Below are positions 10,601-22,165 of a stretch of DNA of 64,000 nucleotides, one piece after another. Both the position numbers and the translations under genes were made by a program. The notes under the pieces were generated by a model. The model worked only from the letters and a program-made list of their open reading frames with translations, did not search any database and was not told where the DNA came from. This DNA is from Bromus sterilis (taxonomy: Eukaryota > Streptophyta > Magnoliopsida > Poales > Poaceae), in the NCBI GenBank assembly GCA_950022295.1, contig OX465595.1:427918270-427982269 (forward strand). Direction: 5' to 3'. Every line of letters starts with the position of its first letter. Position 1 is the stretch's first letter.

Positions 10601-11029
10601 CAACTCAGGCGTTGCTTCAAGGACCCCATCCGCGAAGTCGACCATGAAACGCTTGATCTCCAAGATGACCTTTCTTATCGAGAATACCCCGTTCGTATTC
10701 TTGATTCCGCAGAGCATGTCACTCGTCGTCAGAAGATTAAGTTTCTGAAAGTGCAATGGTCACACCACTCTGAGAGAGAAGCCACGTGGGAAAGAGAAGA
10801 CCGTCTCCGTGCCGAGTACCCCTCCTTCCTCCCGCAGACTTCTGAATCTCGGGACGAGATTCTGTTGAGTGGGGGCGAGTTGTCACAACCCCAAGTTAGG
10901 TATGTGCTAGGGTTAGTAAGTCACTTTGCATCATGTGAAAATTTTCAAAAGAAATCATTGAAACCAAATTCAAAATCCAAATGGGAGAAGGAACACCCCC
11001 CAGATGAATTAATTCAAAAGGCCAGATAA
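7604..11029 (+). pseudogene. pol: pro-pol polyprotein: RT, RNase H, integrase, chromodomain (frameshift and stop)
   Basis: Reverse-transcribes and integrates the element. Relative to gag it lies in the frame reached after the protease frameshift. A TGA at 8168-8170, just before the RT KKKDGT motif, breaks it; from 8171 it is open to 11029. RT carries MDLRLGYHQI and the catalytic YLDD (8510-8521). RNase H has YCDAS (Asp at 8957) and a YSDHQSL block. Integrase has an HHCC zinc region (about 9580-9735) and the triad Asp 9800, Asp 9983, Glu 10091, with the expected 35-residue last spacing. A chromodomain-like region follows (about 10674-10830, YREYPVRILDS..WEREDRL). The last roughly 49 codons are LTR sequence: the stop lies inside the 3' LTR. 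DNA-binding by the chromodomain is thought to steer insertion in chromoviruses (family knowledge). Confidence 0.93.
10868..10880 (+). other. Polypurine tract
   Basis: AGTGGGGGCGAGT lies immediately before the 3' LTR and inside the pol frame. It fits the primer site for plus-strand DNA synthesis. Confidence 0.8.
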
Positions 11030-14000
11030 AAATATTTTCCAAAAATTCATGTTAGATTTTTGAAAAGTCTTATAAATGAGTGTGATCATCTTAAAAATGA
11101 TTTGGAGTCAAACCCATGCTCATAGATTTTTCAAATATTCAAACAGTGCTTTGGAATTAAAGAAATACCCCTATTTGATTTAAAATTCAAATCATTTGAA
11201 TTTTAAAAATGTTGAAAGCTTATGAGTGGCTAGTTTATATTATTATGAGGCCACATAAAAGTTTTCAGCATTTAATAAAATGGTTTGGTATTTTTTTATC
11301 AGAGCCAAAACAAATTATAGAAAAAAGAAAGGAAAGATTAAACAGAAAATAGAAAAGCTTACCTTGCGCCCACGGGCGAAGGCCCACCTGTCCAGCCGGC
11401 CCAGCCCAGCCTCCCCGCCTGGCGTCTTCCTCCCCACGCCCCGAAGCTGCTCGATGGAATGCATGCAGCACTCCACCGACGCCGCCGACGAGCCCGGCCA
11501 CGCAGCTGCTTCCCCCTCGTCCTTATCGCGTTCCGTGGACGTCTGGACGACTCCACGACCCACTCTCCCCTCCCTCAGCTCACCCGTGCTCTCCCACTGT
11601 GAAACCCGACGACCACCGAGCGCCGCCGTCGCCATGACTCCGAGCCCACGCGGCCAGTAAGCTCCTCAAGGCAAGAAAAGGTGTCTGACGTGCTCCCCGA
11701 CGACGACTACCTCCTCTGGCAGAAGGAATCGAGCCCCGGAGCTCTGTAGCCGACATCCCCTTCTTCGTCTTCGCCTCCGGCCGCCGTGCGCCATCGACGA
11801 ATTCGTCACCGTCAGGACAACCCCGACCTCGCCGTCGCGTTCTTTACAACCGTGGTGAGCAGGCGCATCGATCCCCTCTGTTTTCCCCTTCCATTTCATC
11901 CTCTACCCCGAGCTGCCATGAGAGCCGAAGCATGACGCCGCCATGGTTGACGTTGAGGTCGCCCCAGTGCTCCATTGACTCAACCATTGCGCGCATCATC
12001 ATCCTGGCGATCTTGTGCGTCGAACGAGCCCCCTTTTGCCTCGCCCCGTGCCTTCTTTGCGAGTTCAGCTCCAAGCCGTAGCTCCGGTCGCCGCCGCGGT
12101 CGAAGCTACCGGCGTCTGTGACCTCCCCGGCGACGTGCAGGTGGTGCTACCGATGCGGCTCATCGCGGGCTCTCGTTTGGTGGTCCTAGCGCAAAGAATG
12201 GAGGCCAGGAGGAGGAGATAGCGCAGCGCCACCGCGTTCTGGTCGCCGGCGGTTAGCCGCCGGCCTGTCAGATTAGCCACGGGCTAATCACCCCTCTAAT
12301 GACCCCCTGAGCCGATGACATGTGGGCCCAACCACTCTAATCCCCCCCGGTTAAGCTAAAATTAAATCAAACTGTTTTAATTAAACAGTGAGAGGCTGAC
12401 CAGTGGGTCCCAGCAGTCAGTGGACCCCTGACGTCATGCTGATGTCACAGTGACGCAGTAAACCTTTTCCAGAGATTATTTGAATTAAAGAAATTCCAGA
12501 AAATCCAGAAAATACCCCAAACTTTGGAAATTCATAGAAAATTCATACTAACTCCAAATTGGACAAATAATATATGAAAAATGATCAGGAGAAAATTATC
12601 TATCCAAATATGCAACTTTCAACTATGTTTGAGTTGATTTTAAAATGGGATCAGTAGCATTTGTAATTTGGTTTATTTGGATTTAATTCAAATTCAAATC
12701 AAATTAATTTGCAACTTGGACCATGGATTTAAGCTACAATTCAACCACACTTCAGAGGCATATCATACAATTTTGAAGTTGTTTCAAAATGATCAAACCA
12801 TGTCACATGTAACTTGTTTAAGTTTGAATTCAAATGTGGAGTTTGAATTTGCATTTCAAAATGCAATAAACTCCATTTAAATGGAATTGTCTCACACATC
12901 AAAAACTTATACTTCAAGCTTTAACATTCAATCATGTGCTTGAGCATTGCATTCATATTGATTGCTACTTCGTGCTTTGTTTGTCGAGTAGAGGTGGAAC
13001 CGGAGCAAGAGTTCACCCCCTTCGTTGAAGACCCCGAACCCGAACCTCGTCGGCAAGGCAAGCAACCCCCCATTGATCATGTCTATAAAATCCCACTTCC
13101 CTCTCATGTCTCGCTTATGCATTGTTTAGGATGATTACCATGCTACGTTTCTACCGCATAGATGAACCCATTCCTTTGCATGACCTATCATTTTGTCAAA
13201 GTAGTAAGCAAACCACAATCCTAGCAAATGTAGGAGTTGGTTGATATCATGTGGCCCCTGCAATGTTACTGCTTATCGCATGCTTAGTATGTTACTATGT
13301 TGTTACTGTGATGTGAGTCGGGATGGGAATGATCATGTTGATGATGGTAGAAAAGTGTTGGTGAATCAACCCTAATACAAGGTGAACGATGAGAGGCTGT
13401 GTAGGAGTACACAGTGGGTTGTCTCGTTGAACACCGCCCTAGTACGAGTTCTTGTGTGGTGATCCAAGATGAAGAGTACAACCACACATTGGGCTCACTG
13501 ACCCCTCTCAGCTTACTAACTCATCCCCTTCGGTGTCCAGATGTCGCAATAGTTCGGAGTTCTGGTAGGTTTGTGGCCTGGCTGCCAAGTGAGAGAACGG
13601 CTCAACCGAGACCGGCTTCTGCACCACGCACACATCATCTGGGTCCACTTCGGTAAACCGGCCGGGTTCACGATAGTGGTAGCCAACCCAGGTAGGCGAC
13701 TCTCTTGGACTAGATCGGCTATGAGGTAACAGTTGTGGTGAGCATCCTCGCCGGCACCCCTTGAATGGTGTCGAGATCAAAGGCGGTAACCGATGGTCAT
13801 GTGTGTGTAGCGATACACCCCTGCAGGGTTAACAAAACTATTCGAATAGCCGCGTCCGCGGTTATGGACTGCTTGGAAAGCTTAGCTTGATTATTAGACA
13901 ACTTGAACTGGATACTTCTAAAACACACCAAGATAAGTGTGAGTGCTATGGCGTGCTTTCTCGTGGGGAAGTCGAGGAAGGCACCATGGTGGTGTAATTG

Positions 14001-14981
14001 GTTGGTGAAAGTAGTGGACTCGTGTACGCTTCTTACCTCAAGTCTGGTACTCGTAGTTCAGGACTAGCCAAGTCAAAGCTGGCACTTCTGCAAGTGAAAC
14101 CCCACCTCCTTTTACCTTGATACATGTGCATGAGTAGTATAGCTCCTATGTAAGTCTTGCTGAGTACGACTTTGTACTCACGTTTGCTTAATCTATGTTT
14201 TAGATGAAACCATTGACCCCGAAGGTGGCTTCTTTATCGAGCTGGACGACTGAAGATCAAGCTAGTCTAGTCCCAGTCAGACGATTGGTTCCCTCGTGGA
14301 GGGCTTTGTGTTTGAATAAGGCTTCTTAAGCCATTTGTTAAACTTGTCTGTACTCAGACATAATTTGCTTCCGCTTTGTGTTGTAATGTTGGATCACATG
14401 CTTGTGATCTCTGTGTGCACTCTATAAGAGTTATGAATAAAATGTATACTTTGTAGAGAATTGCAATGGTACCTGCTGTTCATACAAGGCATGTGTGTTG
14501 CGTGTATGTTATATCATGCATGTCTTTGTATGGGTTTTCGAGACCTTAGTTGTGATCTGGCTGGCGGTCATTCATACACCAAGTGGCCCTTAGATGTGCG
14601 CAGCTTGGGGCATCGCGATGCGGTTGCTTGAGACTCCGTCTCGTGCACACTTTGTGGTATGATTGAGCCCGCCCTAGACCCCGACTAAGTGATCGGGCTG
14701 GAGTAAGTCTATGTAAGAGTTATGAGATAGTCGATAGTATGGTTGAGGCGACTTGTCTTTGAATATGGGAGTTCGTCACCCATATCATTAGACTTGTGTG
14801 CGGACGATGAGGACCCATCTCAGTTGATCATCCGGCCTGGATGGGATGCCCCTCACGTACGATGCTTTCCGAGAACGTTCTGTGCTTGGCCTTGTCTGCT
14901 TAGACAAGTGGGTACGGTTCTCGGCTCTCCATATGACTATGTCTTAACTGGACTTGCATACGCTAACCCCGGGTCCCGACA
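10881..14981 (+). repeat. 3' LTR of Tekay-like element (4101 bp)
   Basis: Near-identical to 798-4888. It is about 10 bp longer, mainly from a 9-bp tandem duplication near 12500 (CCAGAAAAT repeated). Contains the second copy of the putative small-ORF pieces (12992-13057, 14204-14253) and of the palindrome-rich motif (13814-13868). Confidence 0.95.
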
Positions 14982-14986
14982 CCATG
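14982..14986. repeat. Target site duplication CCATG (right)
   Basis: Exact partner of 793-797. Confidence 0.95.
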
Positions 14987-15910
14987 CATCTTTTCTCTGG
15001 GGGTATACGGCTAATTTTAACCCAAGCTATTTCAAGAACACCATCCGCCTCCACTGCTTCAGACCACTTAGACATTTGAACCTCAGCCCCACTAGCCTTA
15101 AGCGTAAGATTCTCAACATACAGAGCTTTATCTACTTCACGAGCGCTAGGAAATTGCATGACAAAGCGTTTAGGAGACACAGGACACGCAGTACATCTCC
15201 ACCCAGTACCCAGATAAGCCTCAAATTCACTTTCAAGTTCTTTAGCGGAGACATCTCCTTTAATGATGGTGATAATAATTTTATGAATCTCTTTAGTTTG
15301 CTTAGCTACACTCATGTCAGGGAAGAAATAGAAGCCGTCCTTTCTTCTAAAATGCACACATACAAGGGATAAACTCCCAAGGCAAGAATTCAGTACAAAT
15401 GCAGGAAAGGTGACCCATCTGCCCACATCGACCACATCTAGCCTAAGCACATCTAGCTGTAGCATGACCCTCATAGTTGCAGATAAAACAAATTCCAATA
15501 GATCTATCAACAGAGGAATGGGTTTCAGGAATCATATGACCCCTAGGATGCACCCGAGTAGTATCCGAAGAAATAGGTTGCTTACCACCTCCTCTCTCAC
15601 TGGAAGAGTGTGTGTTGTCGCTCCACTTCTCAAGGTTGCTCGGATCTGAGTCCTGACTAGCCACCGCAGCATCCCGTCTGGTGCCACTGCTTTGTCCAGT
15701 CTCGGATGCTCTGTTGGACGATGAAGGAGGGATCTCCTTCCTCTTCCAGATGTTGTCGCGCCCATGGCGTTCACGGCCACGGTCCATGCGCCCAGCACCC
15801 CGACCATGGCGACCGGATCCGAATCCGTCACCCCGCATCCTGGCCCCCACCTCCTTGGAGCCCTCTCCTGGATGTCGAGATTCAGCAACAACTTGCGCCA
15901 AGCTCCTCAT
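14987..15910 (-). pseudogene. DUF4283/CCHC-type zinc-knuckle protein, proximal part
   Basis: On the minus strand an ATG at 15908-15910 opens MRSLAQVVAES followed by a long Arg/Gly- and Ser-rich low-complexity region and a CCHC knuckle CFICNYEGHATARC near 15485 (CX2CX4HX4C intact). A frame change follows, then a DUF4283-like fold: GRWVTFPAFVLN, IKGDVSAKELESEFEAYLG, SPKRFVMQFPSAREVDKAL, and WSEAVEADGVLEIAWVKISRIPPEKR. The coding then runs into the retrotransposon and resumes at 797-508. Such proteins bind nucleic acid and are widespread in Triticeae, often as transposon-derived genes (family knowledge). The frameshift after the knuckle, a stop in the distal part and the insertion make it a pseudogene. 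Confidence 0.7.
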
Positions 15911-16217
15911 ATCACCATGAATCTTTCCCTTCCACCAGGAGTATGAAGTGGGAACCCTAGCTATCTCTCCCTCCTCCGCCGCCCAAAAATGAGAGAGCGT
16001 AGTGTCGAGATATAAAACTGGGGAGGAGAGGGAGGGGATGGGCGATTTTATACCTGTGCTCCCCAAAACCCTAGCGTCGTCTCCGTTCGATCTCTCCGTG
16101 TGGGAGATGCGGCACACATCCGCGCCATGGCTGCCCGTTGCACACTGGGGATCGGGTCCGAGCACCGCTGGCCCATCAGTCTGGCTCACCACATATCACA
16201 TTCCCGTGCGCCTCATC
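15911..16217 (-). other. 5' flank of the DUF4283/CCHC gene
   Basis: Pyrimidine-rich leader-like sequence on the minus strand with two AAACCCTAG-like blocks nearby. No separate gene is visible. The duplicated segment starts at its right edge. Confidence 0.35.
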
Positions 16218-16526
16218 ACGTTGCGCCACCTTCCGGTGCACCGCCGTAGGTGCGGTACGCTCCGACTTAGTCTCCACCAATCCACAGGACAACGTGTAGC
16301 GGCGGTCAACCCTAGCGACGTGACATGGGAACTGGATGACCTCACCCACCATGATCGTCTCTCCCTCGTGCAGGAATCGGGCATCCACAGTATTTCCCTG
16401 GCGGTTCAGCAGCACCATGCGGAGCGCATCACGACGGATCCAGAGCACTCCGATCTCAAGCTGGGCTGTCCACGGCGCCGCCAGATCGGACGCAAAGGAA
16501 ACCGGCCATCGCGGATCTGACTCCAC
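16197..16526 (-). CDS. Unidentified ORF, c1
   Basis: An open frame starting at ATG 16526 (MESDPRWPVSF), with LEIGVLWIRRDALRMVLLN, EGETIMVGEVIQFPCHVARV and RYTLSCGLVE. The composition is protein-like with mixed beta-type segments, but I recognise no domain. The same frame is kept in c2, though with so little divergence this is weak evidence of constraint. c1 and c2 use different 3' ends because the duplication boundary cuts through it. It may be a gene or transposon fragment. Confidence 0.25.
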
Positions 16527-17705
16527 CGGCGAAGAGGGACGGAGAGGTCGCCGCTGAGATGCCTCGTCGTGTGGATGCGTAGCGACCGAGCTCTGGTCAA
16601 AGCAGGATGGGAGACGGCGAACTCATCGCCCGCCACCGGCGTCGCAGAAGGGTCCGTCGTCACTCATCTGTACCTTTACATTGGAATTTGACTGATCTAA
16701 AATTAAAATCCAAACTCCTGACATTTTTAGCAACTGTGACACGAGAAGGTGCGTTTTCATCGACTAGCGATTGAAAAATCAGCCCGTTGCGGCATCCGTC
16801 TCCCGCCTGAGCGCATGCATAGCCATTCCTCCTGTACCCTAGCTCGAACTCGTCTCCTTGAACTTGGAGTATGCATGCCATGTCCCACTGCGACATCTCC
16901 GTGTTCCTCTTCGGCCGCCTCGGTGATGCATGTACGTGCTTCCTCGATCAAGCCACAAAAATCTACTCTGCTCTACTATCTACTCGGTTAGATTTGTGTA
17001 GGTTTTCAGTTGCAATGAGCTAGTAATTATATTAAACTAGCTAGCTAGAGTGAACAACAATTGCATGCTTCTTCTACTCCAGTACAATAGTTTGTTATTA
17101 CGTACTCCGGCTGCCCATACATGCATGCATATCATAATGTTTAGCCAGCCTGCAGCTAGATATACAATACAAGATGCTCCCGTCCCGTCCATGCATCTTC
17201 ATCCAAATGCAATCGCAGTGCATGCAGAGTGAAAATGACCCTTTACCACCCGCAACATACGTACCACGCGCATCCATGAATGTCACGACGCCTACGGTAT
17301 ATGTACGTACACGTACACGCACGCGTACCATCAATCAATCAATCAATCAATTTCTATGACATAATATGCATATATATGACACCTGACCAGACCAGGCTTT
17401 GAACCAACATTGTTTCATTCCATTCATTTCCATCCATCGTATCATGACTCGTGCATGCAACTTGATGTACCGATCCTTGCTCCTGCAAGCATCAATCTGC
17501 TCATGTGAGAAACATGAGAGGAGACCCAACTTTTCTTTATATTGGGAGTTTCATTGGGAGATCCAACGATCGATGCATGTGACGAGATATGAGTTGATGA
17601 TCGATCAGTGACATTAACAGATTTCTCATGTAGCTTGAAAAGAAAGAAAGAAAGAAAGGGGACCTTGCTATGCTGGAATATAATTACAAACGAAATTAAG
17701 GATGG
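16527..17705. other. Non-coding stretch, c1
   Basis: No gene recognised. Contains many CATGCATG words, a short (ATCA)n tract at about 17331-17351 and a (GAAA)n tract at about 17640-17660. Confidence 0.5.
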
Positions 17706-17966
17706 TACTCATTCCCTTTCTTTTTACTTTGCATATACGATTTGGTTAAAGTCAAATTTGATAAAGTTTGACCAAATTTATATTTAAAAGTATCAACACC
17801 TACAACATCAAAGTTATATCATTTGAAAACTAATATCATGATGCTTCTAATGATATTAGTTTCATATTGTGGATGTTGATAGATTTTTATATAAAAATGG
17901 TCAAACTTTATCAAACTTGACTTTGACCAAATATTATATGCGAAGTAAAAAGAAACAAAGAGAGTA
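17706..17966. mobile_element. Stowaway-like MITE (261 bp), c1
   Basis: The ends are inverted relatives: TACTCATTCCCTTTCTTTTT on the left and the complement pattern AAGTAAAAAGAAACAAAGAGAGTA on the right. Flanking TA fits the Stowaway target preference. The interior forms a long imperfect inverted repeat (ACTAATATCATGATG facing CATATTGTGGATG with GTCAAA/TTTGAC blocks). No coding capacity; it would be moved by a mariner-type transposase in trans. Confidence 0.7.
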
Positions 17967-18079
17967 CGTGTCAAATGCCACTACTCCATCACCTGTCACA
18001 CATGTGCGTACGTCCCCTTTCACTTGTGCTAGCTTCTGGGCTGCATGCGTGCGTACGTTGCTCTACTTTTCAATCCACC

Positions 18080-18940
18080 TATTGACACACCAACACGTCA
18101 CGTGTATCTTCGACGCCGGGGGTGATGCACCGTAGCTTATGTCGAAGAAGATCCAATCGGAAGCGCGATACGCAAGCAATCTGGCGGGTGCTTTTGTAGA
18201 CCCGAAACCCCACACGCCCGGGAGGGACCCCGTCTGGACGCATGGAGGCTATGAGCTGCCCTAGGTCGACCTGATCGCCCCTAGGACCTTGTTGATCGTT
18301 GCCCTGCAAGAACAGGAACGAACGAAGAACAAGAAGAAAGATACAAGGAAGAGTGATAAAATTAGGGGTTAGAAGTGCAGATATGTTTATTTGATTGTGT
18401 ATTGTTTCAATCGGACGTCACTTCATCTATTTATGAGGGGGTTGGACTTCCCGTACAAGAAAAGAGCTCAGATTTCCGTCCAAATCGTCAAAATCCGGCT
18501 AAACTCGAATTTCCCGTGGTCACAGGTCAGACCGTCCGACCTACAGTCCGGACCGTCCGACGTGGCCGAAAAATACTTCTGTAACAGGAGGTCTTTTTCC
18601 GGACGTCCGACTTCCATCTCGGACGGTCCGACCTGGTTTTTCAGCGTTGCATTGTTTTGGCCTTCACTTTTTCATACGAACTCAGATTTGGACGTTTCAA
18701 ATATCAAAATTGACCGGCTCGACGAGCCGAGCCGCCCCATGTAAAACATTTTTCCATTTAATGATGTCTTAAAGACCTTATTGGCAGAATAGTACTTCGA
18801 ATGACGATGGAATCGGATGACGATGACTCGAACTACAAATATGTTCATATCGATAATACCCAACTTTTTTATGTAAAACACTTCTTCATTTGAGGTCATC
18901 TTATATAGGTTTATTGTCGTGCCAAAAACCGGTGTCAACA
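18080..18940 (+). mobile_element. Solo LTR (861 bp), c1
   Basis: Starts TATTGACACACC (TG changed to TA) and ends GGTGTCAACA, so the two ends are inverted relatives as in LTRs. Flanks are CCACC (18075-18079) and CCATC (18941-18945); in c2 both are CCACC, a perfect 5-bp duplication. The body carries repeated ACCGTCCG/CGGACGGTCCG words typical of some grass LTRs. No primer site or coding sequence follows, so this is a solo LTR left by LTR-LTR recombination. Short ORFs in it are not considered genes. Confidence 0.75.
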
Positions 18941-18984
18941 CCATCTAGCCGTGGGTGATTCTTCCTTGAACAAACAAAACGGCA

Positions 18985-19074
18985 CTCCCTCCTTCCCAGA
19001 ATATAAGGCGCGTTTGATTTTATATGGTCTTTGATGCACAATTTTAACCGTAAATACATATAAAAATGTATGAA

Positions 19075-19108
<34 letters not shown>

Positions 19109-19260
19109 CTAGTATCATCATATTTGTCTTACAAAATAGTTCTATTTCATGTATATTTATACTAACTTAGTGGACATACAATAAGTGATAATCATAATCA
19201 AAATTGTACGATGAAGACCAGAAAACTTAAAGTGCGCCTTATATTTTTGGAAGGAGGGAG
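18985..19260. mobile_element. Stowaway-like MITE (276 bp), c1
   Basis: CTCCCTCCTTCCCAGAATATAAGGCGC at the left faces GCGCCTTATATTTTTGGAAGGAGGGAG at the right: long terminal inverted repeats with the Stowaway CTCCCTCC signature. A (TA)n tract lies at about 19080-19108. Confidence 0.85.
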
Positions 19261-20242
19261 TACATGTGTTTGAGAAAATGTTCCTGACTTATTTTTAACA
19301 AAAAGTACAGTAATAAATATTCACCTAAATTTAAGAAAATGTTCCATACAATTTATAAAAAGTACATGCATTTGGAAGAATGGTTACATGATTTAAGGAT
19401 ATGTTCATGCTATATTTTAAGTATATTAATATAATGTTTTTTAGTGTCCACATAACAATTAAAATATTTATTACCATACGAGAAATGTTCATCATATATT
19501 TTCAAATACTTAACACTTACTAAAAAAATGTTCAAACACAATTTTTAAAATGCGAACATTTTTCTAATGTCATTAGTATTTTTTGAAAGCTAGCAACATT
19601 TAAAAAAATAGCTTGTCAATGCACGAACTATTTCTGTATGTGATGATTTTTTTACAATTTAAATAAATTATTTTATGTACATATATTTTAAATATATATA
19701 AAAATAGGAAAAAAAAAATACTAAGTCATACCGTTGATGAATTTTAGCCGTTCTAGCACATACCTGCACAGTCAACTGGTCAAACAATATGGCATTTGGA
19801 AAAATACGTACTCAAAGCGTATGGAGGTCAGTGTTGATATTCACTGATACAACTTTAATGACCATATTTCGGGTATTTCTAAGTACATTGACCAAAGTGA
19901 ATTTCGGTCTCAACTTCAGTGACCGCGGATGAACTTATTTCGTGTGGCGACGACACGTGAAGATGCAATGTATATATGTTTTCAGTTAAAGAAAACATAT
20001 ATATGTTTTCTCCTCAACAACGAGACGATCTAGTGGAATGGGCCACCGTGCCAAGCATCGGGAGAAGGGAAGTACATCAAGGAGGTGTCGAAGAAACGTG
20101 CGGCATGCCTCGAAGGAAGCATGGTCGGGAAAAAGTCTAAAATGAACTTTGCACTTGTAGACGAAAGCTAAATCAAACCCTAAACTTACAATCCCAAAAA
20201 TCAACACACCGAACTTTCTAATCCCAATCCATTTTAAAAATT
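19261..20242. other. AT-rich non-coding stretch, c1
   Basis: AT-rich sequence full of AATGTTC / GAACATT words typical of decayed transposon in grass genomes. I cannot name an element. Confidence 0.4.
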
Positions 20243-21712
20243 AAGCGCATTTTCAAACAATGATTTCCGACGTGGCACATCAAATATGGATATTGTTGGC
20301 CGGAACAGCCCATTATGCGCGAATTGTTTTTTCTAGATAAAGCACAACGTAAAAATACCCAAAAAAACTCAAACGATATTTTTTAAAATCCCAAACATTT
20401 TGTGAACTGTGATTTAAGAAATAATATATATTTTTACAATACAACAAATATTGCAATAGCTGATTTTTTTCTAAACATAAAAAATTGTTATAAAATGTTA
20501 GGTTTTTAATTTTACTTATAAATATATTTCAACATATACTAAGAAACTGTTAAATCTAATATAGATTATGTTCAACGTATATTATACAAAAAAATCACTG
20601 TATATTAAAACAATGTTCAGTGTAAAATGTGTTCAGAAAATGCAAAGATTGTTAACATTTTGAAAGTACAAATGTGAATCAGCTATTGTCATTGTATATT
20701 ATTCAAACAATGTTCAGTGTAAAATGTGAAAGATTATTGCCTCAAAAAAAAGTTGGTCGCTACAGTACTTCTAAAGAAACAAATCGTCCGCTAGTCAGTG
20801 AATCCTCAACATTTCTGTAATGAGAATAAACATTTTATAAATCTACACAAAGCCCCTTGTCATTTATAACAAGGGTCTTCAAAAAAATTGAACATACAAG
20901 GGCGTTCATATATGTAATTATTTTGAAACGTTTATTAAATAAAATGTGAACAATTTGGGAACGGCGAATATATTTTGTGAAATGAAAATATTTTATGAAA
21001 TTCTAGTTTTATAAAAATTAAGCAATTTGAAATTTGTGACCCAAAAAAAAGGAACATCTTACAATTTTTTTTAACTTTTGAACAATTTATTAAATGCCTA
21101 AACTTTTAAAAAATGCTGAATTTTTTAAAAATTTTCTATCTTTAATAATTTCTGAGCATATTTTAAGAAACAATCATTTTTCTAAAATTTTAAACTATAT
21201 TTATTTTATTTACGTTTCCCATTGCAAAAAAGTTGTTTCACATGTTACAAAAATAGAAGAACAAAGAAAGAAAAAAACAACATACATGAGCTACTGTGTT
21301 AATGGGCTGACCATATTCATCCTAATATCCAGCGAACTAGTGAATGATCCTAGTTATGGTTCAGAATAGACTCAATCAGAGTTATCTTAGATTTTTTGGA
21401 CTCGCTAACTTGTGAATAAGAACGATGAAAGTTTTGTTGATTTCCTCAGGTGAATCATCCACTTAAAACACACAACACCATACCTGTCAACATTGTCACC
21501 ACATAAGTCCTAGTGTCGCTAAAAAAATATGTTGAAAAGCCATCTAACCTCGGCGCGGGAAAACATCTGAACGAGCCTCGTCTTCATCTTGTCCTTTGTA
21601 TACGGTGTATTGAGGTGACTGTTGACATGGTGGGATTGGTGGGCAAAAAATATCCAACACCCCTTTCGTCGCACGCGGTTCTCCTCATAGCTACGACACA
21701 GCGACCTCATAG
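20243..21712 (-). mobile_element. E unit: LINE-derived fragment, c1 first copy
   Basis: Begins CGCATTTTCAAACAATGATTTCCGAC and ends near the CGACACAGCGACCTCAT block. The right third, read on the minus strand, resembles LINE reverse transcriptase before the palm (HVNSHLNTPYTKDKMKT, Met-Phe, then a shift). The left part is AT-rich and unidentified. A relative with an internal gap of roughly 250 bp lies at 26731-27950, so the unit was already present twice before the large duplication. Not functional. Confidence 0.6.
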
Positions 21713-21994
21713 TTGCAGCTCTGATGGATCATGGTTGCATCTTCTGTGGCCAGAGATTGCAAACATCGCTCAATTTGCTAGCCGGTCGCCGGCCTTCCTT
21801 CCGGCCATGGGCCGTTCCAGCAACGTGGCATGGGTGTAGTGGCCCCACCTGTCGGACACTACCCCATTCCACGACAGAGCACACCCGTCACAAACTTTTC
21901 TTCTTTCTTCTTTTTTTCAACAATAATAAATAAAAGAAAGAAGGAAACTTTCCCCACCCACCGGAGTCGGATTGAAAGCTAAAACCCTCGATCG

Positions 21995-22165
21995 ATGCCG
22001 ACGCTGCCGGACGATCTGCTCGACGAGGTCTTCCTCTGCCTCTCGTCGGACGAGCCCGCGTGCCTCATGCGCGCCTCGCTCGCCGGCACGCTTCCATGCC
22101 CGCTACCGTGACTTCCACGACTTCCACGGCGCTCCCCGCATGCTCGGCTTCCTTCCTTACGACGC
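21995..22165 (+). pseudogene. F-box protein N-terminus, c1
   Basis: ATG at 21995 opens MPTLPDDLLDEVFLCLSSDE, the typical N-terminal F-box of grass F-box proteins (SCF ubiquitin-ligase substrate adaptors). A stop follows after about 37 codons; similarity continues in another frame (YRDFHDFHGAPRMLGFLPYD). A short leader with CCCACCCACCGG precedes it. The gene is cut by MITE and LINE insertions at about 22166. Only a fragment; c2 has the same lesion. Confidence 0.7.

Larger units (their letters stand above)
798..14981 (+). mobile_element. Full-length Ty3/Gypsy retrotransposon, Tekay-like chromovirus
   Basis: A 14.2-kb LTR retrotransposon with both LTRs, primer-binding site, extra ORF, gag, pro-pol and polypurine tract. 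LTR ends are TGTCACAACCCC and GGGTCCCGACA (TG..CA), flanked by the 5-bp duplication CCATG. Domain order gag, protease, RT, RNase H, integrase, chromodomain defines a Ty3/Gypsy chromovirus; integrase and chromodomain style and the very long LTRs suit the Tekay/Del clade. It lies inside a DUF4283/CCHC gene of opposite orientation. A frameshift in protease, a stop at the start of RT and a stop in the extra ORF make it probably non-autonomous. The two LTRs differ at roughly 1% of sites by eye plus a few small indels, so the insertion is young. I do not assign a named family. Confidence 0.95.

Noticed and set aside
18079..18309. Minus-strand ORF with QQGPRGDQVDLGQLIASM
   Set aside because: Lies inside the solo LTR; no domain.
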